In this document: one piece after another, positions 45,796 through 54,640 of the stretch | Layout of the letters: each line of letters starts with the position of its first letter | Numbering within the stretch: position 1 is the first letter of the stretch | From: Martelella sp. NC20 | Lineage (GTDB): Bacteria > Pseudomonadota > Alphaproteobacteria > Rhizobiales > Rhizobiaceae | Reading direction: 5' to 3' | Assembly: GCF_013459645.1 (NCBI RefSeq) | Contig: NZ_CP054861.1 | Location: 2,840,001-2,904,000, forward strand | DNA: 64,000 nt | The notes under the pieces: generated by a model | Seen by the model: the letters and a program-made list of their open reading frames with translations, nothing else | The model's database searches: none | Told to the model about the DNA's origin: nothing | Position numbers and translations under genes: made by a program

Positions 45796-47090
45796 CCCTC
45801 GTCCTGCGGTGAGAATTTGAAGAACAACAGCGAGAAGACGAGCAGCACGGCGAAGACCACCACCGCGACCGCAGCACCCGCGCCGAGATTGGAGACGGCA
45901 AAGGCCTGTTCATAGACATCGACCGTCAGCGTGCGCGTTCCCGCCGCCCCGCCGGTCAGCAGGAAGATGTCGTCGAACTTGTTGAACGTCCAGATGAAGC
46001 GCAGCAGGAACAGCACGGCAAGAATGCCGACAAGCTGCGGCAGCGAGATGTACCAGAACTGCTGCAGCGGCGTCGCGCCGTCGATCTCGGCCGCCTCGTA
46101 GACATCGCTCGAAAGCGACTGCATGCGCGCCAGAATAAACAGGAACGACAGCGGAAAGTAGCGCCACGCCTCGAACGCGATCACCGTCGTCAGCGCCACC
46201 GGAAAATCGAAGGTGAGCCCGAAGATTGAGATCGGAATGTCGCGCTGGCCGAAGAAATCGATCGGCGCGCCGATCATGCCGGAGCGCACCAGAAGCGCGT
46301 TGAGGGTGCCCGAATAGGGATCGAGCAGGATCACCCAGGTGAAGGCGACGGCAATCACCGGTGCCACGTATGGAAACAGGAACAGGCCGCGCAGTACCGA
46401 ACGCCCGCGAAAGCTCTGGTTCAGAAGCTGCGCCGCGAACAGCCCCAGCACCAGCGCGCTCGCCGTGCCGAACACGGTGTAATAGAAGGAGACACGCAGC
46501 ACTTTCCAGAAATCCGGCGAGGAGAAGATGCGCGAAAAATTGTCGAGCGTGAACTGGAAATTGGTCAGGATGTTCTCGGCGCTGCCGAAGGCTGCCGGAT
46601 CGCTGTCGCGCGGGCTGACGGGGGTCTGCAGATAGGCGGTGTCGGCGATCACCTGAAGGCGGATACTGTCGCGGAATTTCGGAGGCAGGTCGCCGAGCGT
46701 GCAGGTGACCTGCCGGTCCTCAAGTTTGCAGCGTTCGTCGACGCCGGTGACCTTCAACCCGTCGGGGACGATATCGACGAAGCCCGCCTCATAGATCGAG
46801 GCATCCTGCGAGGTGTTGCGCAGGCGGTATTCGAGTTCGACCGCATCGCCGGCATTTTCGATATCGCCGCGAATGCGCTCGTTGATATTGAGCTGCGGCG
46901 GGCGCAGGTCGGAAAGCTCGACCGGCTTGAACGAGATCCAGAAATTGGCGATCAGCGGCAGAAGCACGACCGCGAGCACGATCAGGAAGGTTGGCGCGAG
47001 CATGGAATAGGCGAAACGCATCTCGCGTCTGGCCATGCGGCCTATGGTCTTGGGCGGCCCCTTCGGCGTCGTTTCGGTTGTGTCTGTCAT
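45792..47090 (-). CDS. Sugar ABC permease (MalF type) with periplasmic DUF11-like insert
   Basis: 432 residues. After TM1 (about 28-52) comes a periplasmic region of about 140 residues. It contains a beta-domain that reads like a DUF11/CARDB-type repeat: VELEYRLRNTSQDASIYEAG, IVPDGLKVTGV and VTCTLGDLPP, including two Cys. The permease core with five more helices follows, including the EAA loop VYEAAEIDGATPLQQFWYISLPQL. E. coli MalF also carries a periplasmic beta-domain that touches the maltose-binding protein, but from a different loop. The gene begins 73 nt after the binding-protein gene and overlaps the MalG-type gene. Confidence 0.9.
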   Translation of the reverse strand: MTDTTETTPKGPPKTIGRMARREMRFAYSMLAPTFLIVLAVVLLPLIANFWISFKPVELSDLRPPQLNINERIRGDIENAGDAVELEYRLRNTSQDASIYEAGFVDIVPDGLKVTGVDERCKLEDRQVTCTLGDLPPKFRDSIRLQVIADTAYLQTPVSPRDSDPAAFGSAENILTNFQFTLDNFSRIFSSPDFWKVLRVSFYYTVFGTASALVLGLFAAQLLNQSFRGRSVLRGLFLFPYVAPVIAVAFTWVILLDPYSGTLNALLVRSGMIGAPIDFFGQRDIPISIFGLTFDFPVALTTVIAFEAWRYFPLSFLFILARMQSLSSDVYEAAEIDGATPLQQFWYISLPQLVGILAVLFLLRFIWTFNKFDDIFLLTGGAAGTRTLTVDVYEQAFAVSNLGAGAAVAVVVFAVLLVFSLLFFKFSPQDEG

Positions 47091-47163
47091 GCGCTCGATT
47101 CCGGAGACAGGGTCGACCGGGCAACCGTCAAGGGTCGCCCGGCGGTTGTTCCCTCAAGGGAAA

Positions 47164-48507
47164 TCAGTTGATTGCCCCAAGCTCCGAATTGAGCTTTGCG
47201 ACGGCCTCCGGGCCATCGATCTCGCCGTCGATATACTGGCGCATGACCTGATTGATGATCTGGCTATTGATCATCTTGGAGGCGAGCGCGAGCTGGCCTT
47301 CCTTCACGCCCCAGCGATTGGCGCTTTCAAGCCCGGTCACGATCTTCTGCACGGTTTCCTCCGGGTAGAGATCGGCCAATGGCGCCTTGCGGTCGACGCC
47401 GACGGGCAGCGTTGCCCATCCGTCGACGAACTTCGTAGCCTCGTCGGCGGTGCCGCGGCGGACCGGGAACTTTCCTTCCGGCGCCATCGACAGCGTGTTC
47501 ATATAGCCCTCATCCATCGAGAACTTGATGAACTCGGATGCCACCTCGATATTGGCGTCCGCCGTCACGCCGAGATAGCGGATATCGGCCCAGGCAGCGC
47601 CATCCGGATTGGACGGGCCGGAGAAGGTGGTGACGACATCGGTTTTCTGGGCAAGCTCCGTCGAGGTCGGGTCGTCGTTGATGGTCGGCGGCGCGCTGTC
47701 GCGCAGGCCGGCCAGTTCATCGAGGATGAAGGGCGACCAGATGACCATTGCCGCCTTGCCGTTGAAATAGAGCGAGCGCGACTGGTCCCAGTAGAGTTCG
47801 CCGGCGGGCGAGGCATCGGCAAGCGTCTTGTAGAATTCAAGGACTTCGATGGTCCTTGCTTCATCGAGCGGCTTGAAACCGTTGTCGTCCACCGGCGTCA
47901 CGCCATTGGCGAGGAACACATGCTCGAGCACCTGGCTCATGTAATTGTCGTCGATCTTGGTGGCGGCGACGAAGCCGTACACTTCCGGCGGGTTGTGGAG
48001 AACCTCGATGGCCTTGGCGATGTTTTCATAGGAATCAGGCGCGGCAAGGCCATTCTCGTCAAACAGATCCTTGCGGTAGATGATCATCTGGGTCCAGCCG
48101 TCGACCGGCACGGAGGCGGTCATGCCCTCGAACTGCGCCATTTCGATCGCGCCCGGCGCGAACGTGTCGATCCCGAGGTCGTTGACGATCTCATCGTCGA
48201 TTTCGACGTCGAGAATGCCGGCTTCGGCCCAGGGCAGCACATACTGCACGGTGTGGTAGATGACGTCGGGAAGGTCGCCGGCGGCAAAGGCGGCGGTGGC
48301 GCGGGTGCCGAGATCGCTCTCGGTCACCGGAATGACCTGAACCTCGTGGCCGGTCGCCTCCTTGAACTGGTCGGCGATTTCCTGCTGTTTGGCGAGGCGC
48401 TCCGGCTGTTCCTCCGTGGTCCAGAAGCGGATCGTATCCGCCTGCGCCATGGTCGCGGTGCTCGCGGTCAGCGCCAGTGCGGCTGTCAGTTTGCTCAATG
48501 TCGACAT
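47164..48507 (-). CDS. Sugar ABC transporter substrate-binding protein
   Basis: 447 residues with a signal peptide cut near residue 23 (TATMAQA-D). The rest is a family-1 extracellular solute-binding protein: IRFWTTEEQPERLAKQQEIADQFKEATG at the start of lobe 1, split by a short loop, then DLPDVIYHTVQYVLPWAE, VPVDGWTQMIIYRKDLFDENGL and FNGKAAMVIWSPFILDEL. It captures an oligosaccharide or glycoside in the periplasm for the two permeases. It is the first gene of the operon. The 5' gap of 390 nt must hold the promoter, but I see no certain hexamers or operator. Confidence 0.92.
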   Translation of the reverse strand: MSTLSKLTAALALTASTATMAQADTIRFWTTEEQPERLAKQQEIADQFKEATGHEVQVIPVTESDLGTRATAAFAAGDLPDVIYHTVQYVLPWAEAGILDVEIDDEIVNDLGIDTFAPGAIEMAQFEGMTASVPVDGWTQMIIYRKDLFDENGLAAPDSYENIAKAIEVLHNPPEVYGFVAATKIDDNYMSQVLEHVFLANGVTPVDDNGFKPLDEARTIEVLEFYKTLADASPAGELYWDQSRSLYFNGKAAMVIWSPFILDELAGLRDSAPPTINDDPTSTELAQKTDVVTTFSGPSNPDGAAWADIRYLGVTADANIEVASEFIKFSMDEGYMNTLSMAPEGKFPVRRGTADEATKFVDGWATLPVGVDRKAPLADLYPEETVQKIVTGLESANRWGVKEGQLALASKMINSQIINQVMRQYIDGEIDGPEAVAKLNSELGAIN

Positions 48508-48844
48508 GTAGGTCCTCCCTCATTTTCAACCGGCGGCGTGCCGGGATCGAACTCCTGCGGGGCTAAAAGGCGATCGTCCGGGGCGGCCCCTGTCCCGGTG
48601 TCGTTGGCAATCATATTCGAACCGGCGGAACCGGGTCGATGTTTCGCTTCGAAAGAAACTTTCAGGCTTCACCGAAGGTGAAGTTCCTCCCCAATGCGTT
48701 GAATGCGGCCATTGTTGCACAAAAAATACGCCTGACCGCTTCTTAGGCAGAAATGTAGCGCCGAATGCTGCGTGGGGTCAAGCCGAAGAGCCGCCCGGGA
48801 CGTGCAGCCGGGGTTCATGGCGGTTGCCTGTGGCGCAAGGCATG

Positions 48845-48872
48845 AAAAAAGGGCCCGTTGCAAAGGCCCTTT
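48845..48872 (-). terminator. Rho-independent terminator of the small membrane protein genes
   Basis: On the minus strand AAAGGGCC (48872-48865) pairs with GGCCCTTT (48855-48848) around a loop of about 9 nt, followed by a run of T to 48845. It lies 25 nt after the stop of the membrane-protein gene at 48898. The remaining gap from here to the binding-protein gene (48508-48844) shows no gene or clear structure. Confidence 0.8.
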
Positions 48873-48897
48873 CCTCGTTTTCTTGTTTCAGCGATGC

Positions 48898-49512
48898 CTA
48901 AGACTGCATGCGGCGGAAGAACGGGCCTCGGAATGCCGATATGGCAATCCCTTCGTCGCGATGCTGGCCGCCTGCAAGAGCTGCAAACCAAGCGCCCGCC
49001 GCACCGAGAACAGCGCCTGCGCCGGCGGCAAAGGCGGTGATCGTGGAGGCCGAATGCAACAGCTGCATCATCTCGGCGCTGACTTCCGGATCGGCGGCGG
49101 CGGGCGCTAGGGCAGACGAGACCGCTGCCGAAAACCCGGCCGCAAGACCCATCGCCACGGTCGCGAGCGCCCAGACGACGATGCCGTGAATGCCATCGCG
49201 AAACTCGCTCTCGTCCTCGGTGCCGTCGCCGAAATGCGAGCGCATTCGCCCGGCGACATATCCGCCGGCGCTGGCGCTGGCGAAGGGGATGAAAACCAGC
49301 CACAGGCCCACCAGGAAAATACCCCATGTCAGGCCGTCTTCAAGGGTGGGGTCGGCGGTCGCGAGCCCGATTCCCGTTCCGAACTGCGTCAGGACGACGG
49401 TGAGCGCGCCGGCAACCATCGCGCCGCCGAAGATCGCGCCCCATTCGAGATAGGACACGCCCGGCTTGGCGGCGGGAGGCGCCGCAGGGGTGGTGCGATC
49501 AATATCACTCAT
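48898..49512 (-). CDS. Conserved hypothetical membrane protein
   Basis: 204 residues, about five hydrophobic segments: SYLEWGAIFGGAMVAGALTVVL, GIFLVGLWLVFIPFASASAGGYVAG, HGIVVWALATVAMGLAAGF, and a C-terminal pair rich in Ala/Gly (TITAFAAGAGAVLGAAGAW). Layout and the AGGYVAGRMR element resemble rhizobial proteins annotated as PhnA-like or hypothetical membrane proteins. I cannot assign a function. It starts 2 nt after a 24-codon gene and ends at a clear terminator, so the two probably form a small operon. Confidence 0.7.
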   Translation of the reverse strand: MSDIDRTTPAAPPAAKPGVSYLEWGAIFGGAMVAGALTVVLTQFGTGIGLATADPTLEDGLTWGIFLVGLWLVFIPFASASAGGYVAGRMRSHFGDGTEDESEFRDGIHGIVVWALATVAMGLAAGFSAAVSSALAPAAADPEVSAEMMQLLHSASTITAFAAGAGAVLGAAGAWFAALAGGQHRDEGIAISAFRGPFFRRMQS

Positions 49513-49514
49513 GA

Positions 49515-49589
49515 TCACGCCAGACCCAGAACCGAAAGGATGAACATGACCACGACGATGAGGCCGACGAGATAAATAATACCACTCAT
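49515..49589 (-). CDS. 24-residue single-span membrane peptide
   Basis: The peptide starts MSGIIYLVGLIVVVMFILS and ends LGLA, a single transmembrane helix. An ATG with CGGAG 7 nt upstream gives it a better ribosome site than its neighbour has, and its TGA is 2 nt before the ATG of the next gene. This arrangement suggests translational coupling. Short peptides of this type recur in rhizobial genomes. Most annotation pipelines would miss it because of its length. Confidence 0.6.
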   Translation of the reverse strand: MSGIIYLVGLIVVVMFILSVLGLA

Positions 49590-49819
49590 TTTTCTGCTCC
49601 GGTTGAAATTGATATTCCATAAACGGCTCCGCGCGGTGAACGTTCCGAAATCTGCCGGTTTTTTGGAGGCGATGCGCCGACCGGAGGTCGCGGCGCTTGC
49701 CGGAGAACGCCGTTTCGGAACGCGAAAAAAAACGAAAATTGTGCAAAAGGTTCGTGGACCCGGGCGAAGAGTTTCGCCACTCTGGCGCATGAGGAAGCCT
49801 GTTGACGGGAGAAGACACG

Positions 49820-51589
49820 ATGCCGTATCGCCGCCTGCGTTCGCAAGACTGGTTCGACAATCCGGACCATGCGGACATGACCGCGCTCTATCTGGAGCGA
49901 TTCATGAATTACGGCACCACGCCGGAAGAACTGCGCTCCGGCCGGCCGATCATCGGCATTGCCCAGAGCGGCAGCGACATCAATCCCTGCAACCGCCATC
50001 ACCTCGATCTGGCGCGCCGGGTTCGCGACGGCATTCGCGATGCCGGCGGCATTCCGATCGAGTTTCCCTCCCATCCGCTGTTTGAAAACTGCAAGCGCCC
50101 GACGGCGGCCCTTGACCGCAATCTCGCCTATCTCGGCCTTGTCGAAATCCTGTATGGCTATCCGCTGGACGGCGTGGTGCTGACGACGGGCTGCGACAAG
50201 ACCACGCCTTCGGCGCTGATGGCGGCGGCCACCGTGAATATTCCGGCGATCGTCTATTCCGGCGGCCCGATGCTCGACGGCTGGCACGAGGGCGAGCTTG
50301 TAGGCTCCGGCACGGTGATCTGGCGGTCGCGGCGCAAGCTTGCCGCCGGCGAGATCACCCGCGAGGAGTTCCTGGAAACGGCGCTCGATTCCGCGCCCTC
50401 GGTCGGCCATTGCAACACGATGGGCACGGCCTCGACGATGAATGCGCTGGCCGAGGCGCTCGGCATGTCGCTGACGGGATCGGCGGCGATCCCGGCCGCC
50501 TATCGCGAGCGCGGCCAGGTGGGCTATCGCATCGGCCGCCGCGCGGTGGAACTCGTGAACGAGGATATCCGTCCGCTCGATATCCTGACCCGCAGGGCTT
50601 TCCTCAACGCCATCCGCGTCAACGCAGCCATTGGCGGCTCGACCAATGCCCAGCCGCATCTGGCGGCAATCGCCCGCCACGCCGGCGTCGAGCTGAAGCC
50701 GGTGGACTGGCAAGACTACGGCTATGACATCCCGCTGCTCGCCAACGTCCAGCCGGCGGGCAAGTATCTGGGCGAACGGTTCCATCGCGCCGGCGGCGTG
50801 CCCGCGATCATGTGGGAGCTGCTTCAGGCCGGCAAGCTCGATGGCGACGCGCCGACGGTTACCGGCGCGACCATGGCCGACAATCTCGAAGGCCGCGAGG
50901 CGGTCGATCGCGAGGTGATCCTGCCCTACGACAATCCGATGCAGCAGCGGGCGGGGTTTCTGGTGATGAAGGGCAATCTGTTCGATTTCGCGATCATGAA
51001 GATGAGCGTGGTTTCCGACGCGTTCCGGCAGCGCTATCTGATGGAACCCGGCCATGAGGGCGTGTTTACGGGCAAGGCGGTGATCTTTGACGGCTCGGAG
51101 GACTACCACGCCCGCATCAACGATCCGGCGCTCGACATAGACGAGCGCACCATTCTGGTGATCCGCGGGGCAGGCCCGCTCGGCTGGCCGGGCTCTGCCG
51201 AAGTGGTCAACATGCAGCCGCCGGATCATCTCATCAGAAAGGGCATCACCAGCCTGCCGACCATCGGCGACGGGCGGCAGTCCGGCACGGCCGACAGCCC
51301 CTCCATTCTCAATGCCTCGCCGGAAAGCGCTGCAGGCGGCGGGCTCGCCTTTCTGCGCGACGGCGACATGATCCGCCTCGATTTCAATCAGGGGCGCTGC
51401 GACATGCTGGTCGATGACGCCGAGATCGAAAGACGAAAGGCGGAGGGACTGCCGAAGGTGCCGGATGACGCGACGCCCTGGCAGCGGCTTTACCGCCAGA
51501 CCGTGACGCAGCTCTCCGATGGCGGCACGATTGCCGGCGCTGACGACTTCCGCGACATCGCCCGCCGCCCGCCGCGCCACAATCACTGA
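49820..51589 (+). CDS. IlvD/Edd family dehydratase (sugar-acid type)
   Basis: 589 residues from the ATG at 49820 after GGGAGAAG. The iron-sulfur/Mg dehydratase family is clear from IGIAQSGSDINPCNRHH, LTTGCDKTTPSALMAAA, SVGHCNTMGTASTMNALAEALGMSLTGSAAIPA and NAAIGGSTNAQPHLAAIA, which include the three cluster cysteines. The N-terminus (RSQDWFDNPDHADMTALYLERF) is that of the arabonate/xylonate/gluconate-type subgroup, not of dihydroxy-acid dehydratase. It removes water from an aldonate to give a 2-keto-3-deoxy acid. It is followed, 242 nt on, by the alginate-type operon. Confidence 0.88.
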   Translation: MPYRRLRSQDWFDNPDHADMTALYLERFMNYGTTPEELRSGRPIIGIAQSGSDINPCNRHHLDLARRVRDGIRDAGGIPIEFPSHPLFENCKRPTAALDRNLAYLGLVEILYGYPLDGVVLTTGCDKTTPSALMAAATVNIPAIVYSGGPMLDGWHEGELVGSGTVIWRSRRKLAAGEITREEFLETALDSAPSVGHCNTMGTASTMNALAEALGMSLTGSAAIPAAYRERGQVGYRIGRRAVELVNEDIRPLDILTRRAFLNAIRVNAAIGGSTNAQPHLAAIARHAGVELKPVDWQDYGYDIPLLANVQPAGKYLGERFHRAGGVPAIMWELLQAGKLDGDAPTVTGATMADNLEGREAVDREVILPYDNPMQQRAGFLVMKGNLFDFAIMKMSVVSDAFRQRYLMEPGHEGVFTGKAVIFDGSEDYHARINDPALDIDERTILVIRGAGPLGWPGSAEVVNMQPPDHLIRKGITSLPTIGDGRQSGTADSPSILNASPESAAGGGLAFLRDGDMIRLDFNQGRCDMLVDDAEIERRKAEGLPKVPDDATPWQRLYRQTVTQLSDGGTIAGADDFRDIARRPPRHNH

Positions 51590-51667
51590 TATCGCGCGTA
51601 GAAAACCGGGAGAGAATAAAAAAACCGCCAAGAATACGGTATCTTTAGGAATTGCGGATACAAGCTA

Positions 51668-51696
51668 TTGACAACTTCGCTGTGGGCTTCTCCTGA
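51668..51696 (+). promoter_or_regulatory. Possible promoter of the alginate-type operon
   Basis: TTGACA (51668-51673) is a perfect -35 hexamer. The sequence 17-18 nt on (TCCTGA, 51691-51696) is a poor -10. It lies in the 242-nt gap before algD, which otherwise holds only A-rich sequence near 51610-51660. I found no AlgU-like (GAACTT...TCTGA) promoter of the Pseudomonas type. Confidence 0.3.
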
Positions 51697-51831
51697 AAGG
51701 CTCCAACGCGGTCAAGCGATTTGCAACCCGGAACGCAACCGCTCCGGCGATCCGGTTGACGTGAAACTGGCAGAGTGTGGTTTCCGGGCGCTGACAGGCG
51801 TTCCGGTTGTTCAGACCCAAAGGAGGGTCAT

Positions 51832-53151
51832 TTGGTACGAGTAAGCGTGTTTGGCATCGGCTATACCGGCACCGTTTCGGCGGCCTGCCTCGCCGAGCAG
51901 GGTCATCAGGTGGTCGCGGTCGACATCGATCCCGACAAGGTTGCCGCCATCAATGCCGGGCGTACGCCGATCGTCGAGGAGCGTCTCGACGAACTGGTCT
52001 GCGGCAATCACGATGCCGGCAGGCTGTCGGCGACCACCGATATCGCCGCGGCCGTTCGGGACACGGATGTCTCGATTGTCTGCGTCGGCACGCCGGGCGA
52101 GGCTTCGGGCGCGATCGGGCTTTCCTATGTCACGGCCTTGTGCCGTTCGATCGGCACGGCGCTGGGCGAAAAGAAGGGCCATCACAGTGTCATCATGCGC
52201 TCCACGCTGGTGCCGGGCACGATGGAAACCGTCTGCGTGCCGGAGCTTGAGTGCGCTTCGGGGCTGAAGGCCGGGACGGATTTCGGCGTGGGCTATTTCC
52301 CGGAATTCTTGCGGGAAGGCACCGCGGTCGCGGATTATTTCGATCCGTGCCTGATCGTCTACGGCGCGATGGACGATCCGACCATGACTGTGTTGCGCGG
52401 CTTCAACGCGGCGCTGCCGGGGAAACATCACGCCGTCGACATGAAGACCGCCGAGATGATCAAATACACCAGCAACAGCTGGCGCGCGACCAAGATCACA
52501 TTCGCCAACGAGATCGGCAACATTGCCAAAAGCGTCGGCGTCGATGGCCAGGCGGTGATGAAGATACTGTGCTCGGACGACCAGGTCGCGATGTCGCCCT
52601 ATTTCCTGCGTCCGGGTTTCTCCTTCGGCGGGTCATGTCTGCCCAAGGATCTGCGGGCGCTGCGTTTTCTCGCCAATTCCAATGATGTGGCGGCCCCGTT
52701 GCTCGAAGGCGTGCTTGCCGCCAACGAGAACCAGATCGCCCGCGCCGAGGCGCTGGTGAACAAATTTGAAGGCCGCACGGTCGGCATGGTCGGCATCAGC
52801 TTCAAGCCGGGCACGGACGATCTGCGTGAGAGCCCGCTCGCGGCGCTTGCAAGCCGGCTGCTCGACAGCGGCCATGAGGTGAAGATCTACGACCCCTCCG
52901 TCCAGGCAGCCTATGACGGGGGCATGAGCGGGGCAGGGCGCGGCAATGACAGGATCGCTGATCTGCCCGCAAGGCTCGTCGCCGATCTGGCGGACTTGAT
53001 AGCGTTGTCAGATATCATCGTTGTCGGCCATCGCTACAGGGAGGCGGTGGAGCCGCTCTCGGCGCTGATCGGCGACAGGCCGATGGTCGATCTCGCCCGT
53101 ATCGCGCCGGGCGTGGTCACGGGCGATGCCTATGAGGGCATATGCTGGTAG
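51832..53151 (+). CDS. algD: GDP-mannose 6-dehydrogenase
   Basis: 439 residues (Pseudomonas AlgD has 436). It oxidises GDP-mannose to GDP-mannuronate, the committed step of alginate synthesis. The Rossmann motif is VSVFGIGYTGTVSAACLAEQGH at residues 4-25, in two parts. The catalytic Cys269 is in GGSCLPKDLRAL. Lys211 is in AEMIKYTSNSWRATKI. All match AlgD positions with an offset of one. I chose the TTG at 51832, 4 nt after AGGAGGG; the longer reading from 51775 has no counterpart in the family. It is the first gene of the operon, and alg8 follows after 7 nt. Confidence 0.93.
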   Translation: MVRVSVFGIGYTGTVSAACLAEQGHQVVAVDIDPDKVAAINAGRTPIVEERLDELVCGNHDAGRLSATTDIAAAVRDTDVSIVCVGTPGEASGAIGLSYVTALCRSIGTALGEKKGHHSVIMRSTLVPGTMETVCVPELECASGLKAGTDFGVGYFPEFLREGTAVADYFDPCLIVYGAMDDPTMTVLRGFNAALPGKHHAVDMKTAEMIKYTSNSWRATKITFANEIGNIAKSVGVDGQAVMKILCSDDQVAMSPYFLRPGFSFGGSCLPKDLRALRFLANSNDVAAPLLEGVLAANENQIARAEALVNKFEGRTVGMVGISFKPGTDDLRESPLAALASRLLDSGHEVKIYDPSVQAAYDGGMSGAGRGNDRIADLPARLVADLADLIALSDIIVVGHRYREAVEPLSALIGDRPMVDLARIAPGVVTGDAYEGICW

Positions 53152-53158
53152 GAACGGG

Positions 53159-54631
53159 ATGCTTTATCATATCCTCTACATATGTACGGCTGTGAATATC
53201 GCGCTGTTTGCCGCGCCAAACGTCGTCGGCAAGTCCGGCCAACTGGCGCTGGCGATCGGGGTTCTCGGCATCTGGCGCTATTCCTGGGGGATTCTGAATT
53301 TCATCCGCGCGAAATACTATCTGAACGTTGCGTTCCCGCGCCGGCGCAGGCGGGCGGAGGCGCTCTATGCGGCGCTGCCCTATCGGGCGCATGCCTTCTT
53401 CCTGGTGACCACCTACAAGATCGATCCCGCGATCACCGCCCCGGTCTATCGCTCGATCTTCGAGGCGGCGCGAAACTCCGAGGGCGGGGCGACGATCGTC
53501 GCTTCCGTCGTCGATGCGAGCGATATCCGGCTGATCAAATCCGTGTTCGCCGGCTCCGACGCGAGCCGCAGCGGCACGGTGTCGCTGATCTTCGACCGGA
53601 TCGCCGGCACCGGCAAACGCGATGCGCTGGCGACGTCGCTGCGCACCATCACGCGCCACAATCCGACCCGCCGCGACATGATCTTTCTGGTCGACGGCGA
53701 CACGCGGGTGCCGGAAATCCTTGTGGCAAAGTCGGCCCCTTTCTTCACCGACGAAAAGATGGGGGCGCTCACCTCCGACGAGGTTTCCGATGCGACCGGC
53801 GGCCGGCTTTTCCAGGACTGGTTCCACCTGCGCTTTGCCCAGCGCCAGCTGATGATGAGTTCGATGGGGCTCAGTGAACGCGTGTTGACGCTGACCGGCC
53901 GCATGTCGGTGTTTCGCGGCGACCTTGCAAGCCAACCCGGGTTCATCAGCGGCGTGCAGCATGATTTCATCGACCACTGGCGCTTCGGCCGGGTCAACTT
54001 CCTGACCGGAGACGACAAGTCGACCTGGTTCTGGCTTCTGAGGCACGGCTACAAGATGGGCTATCTGCCCGACGTGAAAACCGTTTCCGTCGAAACCCAG
54101 CCGCGCGACAGCTTTTACGATTCGGCGATCGTGCTGATGCGGCGCTGGTTCGGCAACACGCTGAGGACCAGCAACCGCGCATTGGCGCTCCCGGCGAGCC
54201 GGATCGGCTATTTCACATGGTGGTCGATCCTGGATCAGCGCATGTCGATGTGGACCACGCTTGCCGGCCCCTGCGGCATGCTGCTGGCGGCCTATGTCTT
54301 CAATCCTTATGTTTTTCTCGCCTATATCGCCTGGGTCATGGCGTCGCGCTACGTGATGTGCACGATGATCTCGACCTTCCGGGCCGGCGGGTTTCCGGTT
54401 ACCTATCCGTTTCTGCTGTATTTCGGCCAGATCGGCGGGGCGCTGGTCAAGACCTACGTATTGTTTCGCCTCGACCGGCAGAAATGGACCCGTCAGAACA
54501 CCGCAACCGGGACGGTCCGGCAACAGAAGGGCTTTCTCGGGTCAGACGGATTTTCTTTGTATCTTCACGCGCTGGCGGTAGCATGGCTGATATTGGGCAT
54601 GATCTGGTTCGTCGATATATCGGGCGCTTAG
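53159..54631 (+). CDS. alg8: Alginate polymerase glycosyltransferase Alg8
   Basis: 490 residues (Pseudomonas Alg8 has 494). It is an inner-membrane GT2 enzyme that polymerises GDP-mannuronate. There are N-terminal helices (about 5-48), then the cytoplasmic GT domain with FLVDGDTRVP (Asp179/181), LTSDEVSDATGG, WFHLRFAQRQLMMSSMGLSERVLTLTGRMSVFR in two consecutive segments, and FLTGDDKSTWFWL with the presumed base Asp285. The C-terminal helices end in GGALVKTYVLFRLDRQKWTRQ, which is nearly identical to Pseudomonas Alg8. All catalytic elements appear intact. The ATG at 53159 is 7 nt after the algD stop. Confidence 0.94.
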   Translation: MLYHILYICTAVNIALFAAPNVVGKSGQLALAIGVLGIWRYSWGILNFIRAKYYLNVAFPRRRRRAEALYAALPYRAHAFFLVTTYKIDPAITAPVYRSIFEAARNSEGGATIVASVVDASDIRLIKSVFAGSDASRSGTVSLIFDRIAGTGKRDALATSLRTITRHNPTRRDMIFLVDGDTRVPEILVAKSAPFFTDEKMGALTSDEVSDATGGRLFQDWFHLRFAQRQLMMSSMGLSERVLTLTGRMSVFRGDLASQPGFISGVQHDFIDHWRFGRVNFLTGDDKSTWFWLLRHGYKMGYLPDVKTVSVETQPRDSFYDSAIVLMRRWFGNTLRTSNRALALPASRIGYFTWWSILDQRMSMWTTLAGPCGMLLAAYVFNPYVFLAYIAWVMASRYVMCTMISTFRAGGFPVTYPFLLYFGQIGGALVKTYVLFRLDRQKWTRQNTATGTVRQQKGFLGSDGFSLYLHALAVAWLILGMIWFVDISGA

Positions 54632-54640
54632 GAGCTTTGC

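Noticed and set aside
43253..45919. A continuous 888-codon leftward open frame spanning the glycosidase and the MalG-type permease.
   Set aside because: Only its last 430 codons (the glycosidase) read as protein of a known family. The first part is the wrong frame of the permease gene, kept open by high GC content.
51730..51757. Possible EcfG-type (general stress) promoter GGAAC...CGGTT upstream of algD.
   Set aside because: The spacer is 18 nt or more and the -10 is CGGTT, not CGTT, so it does not meet the EcfG consensus.
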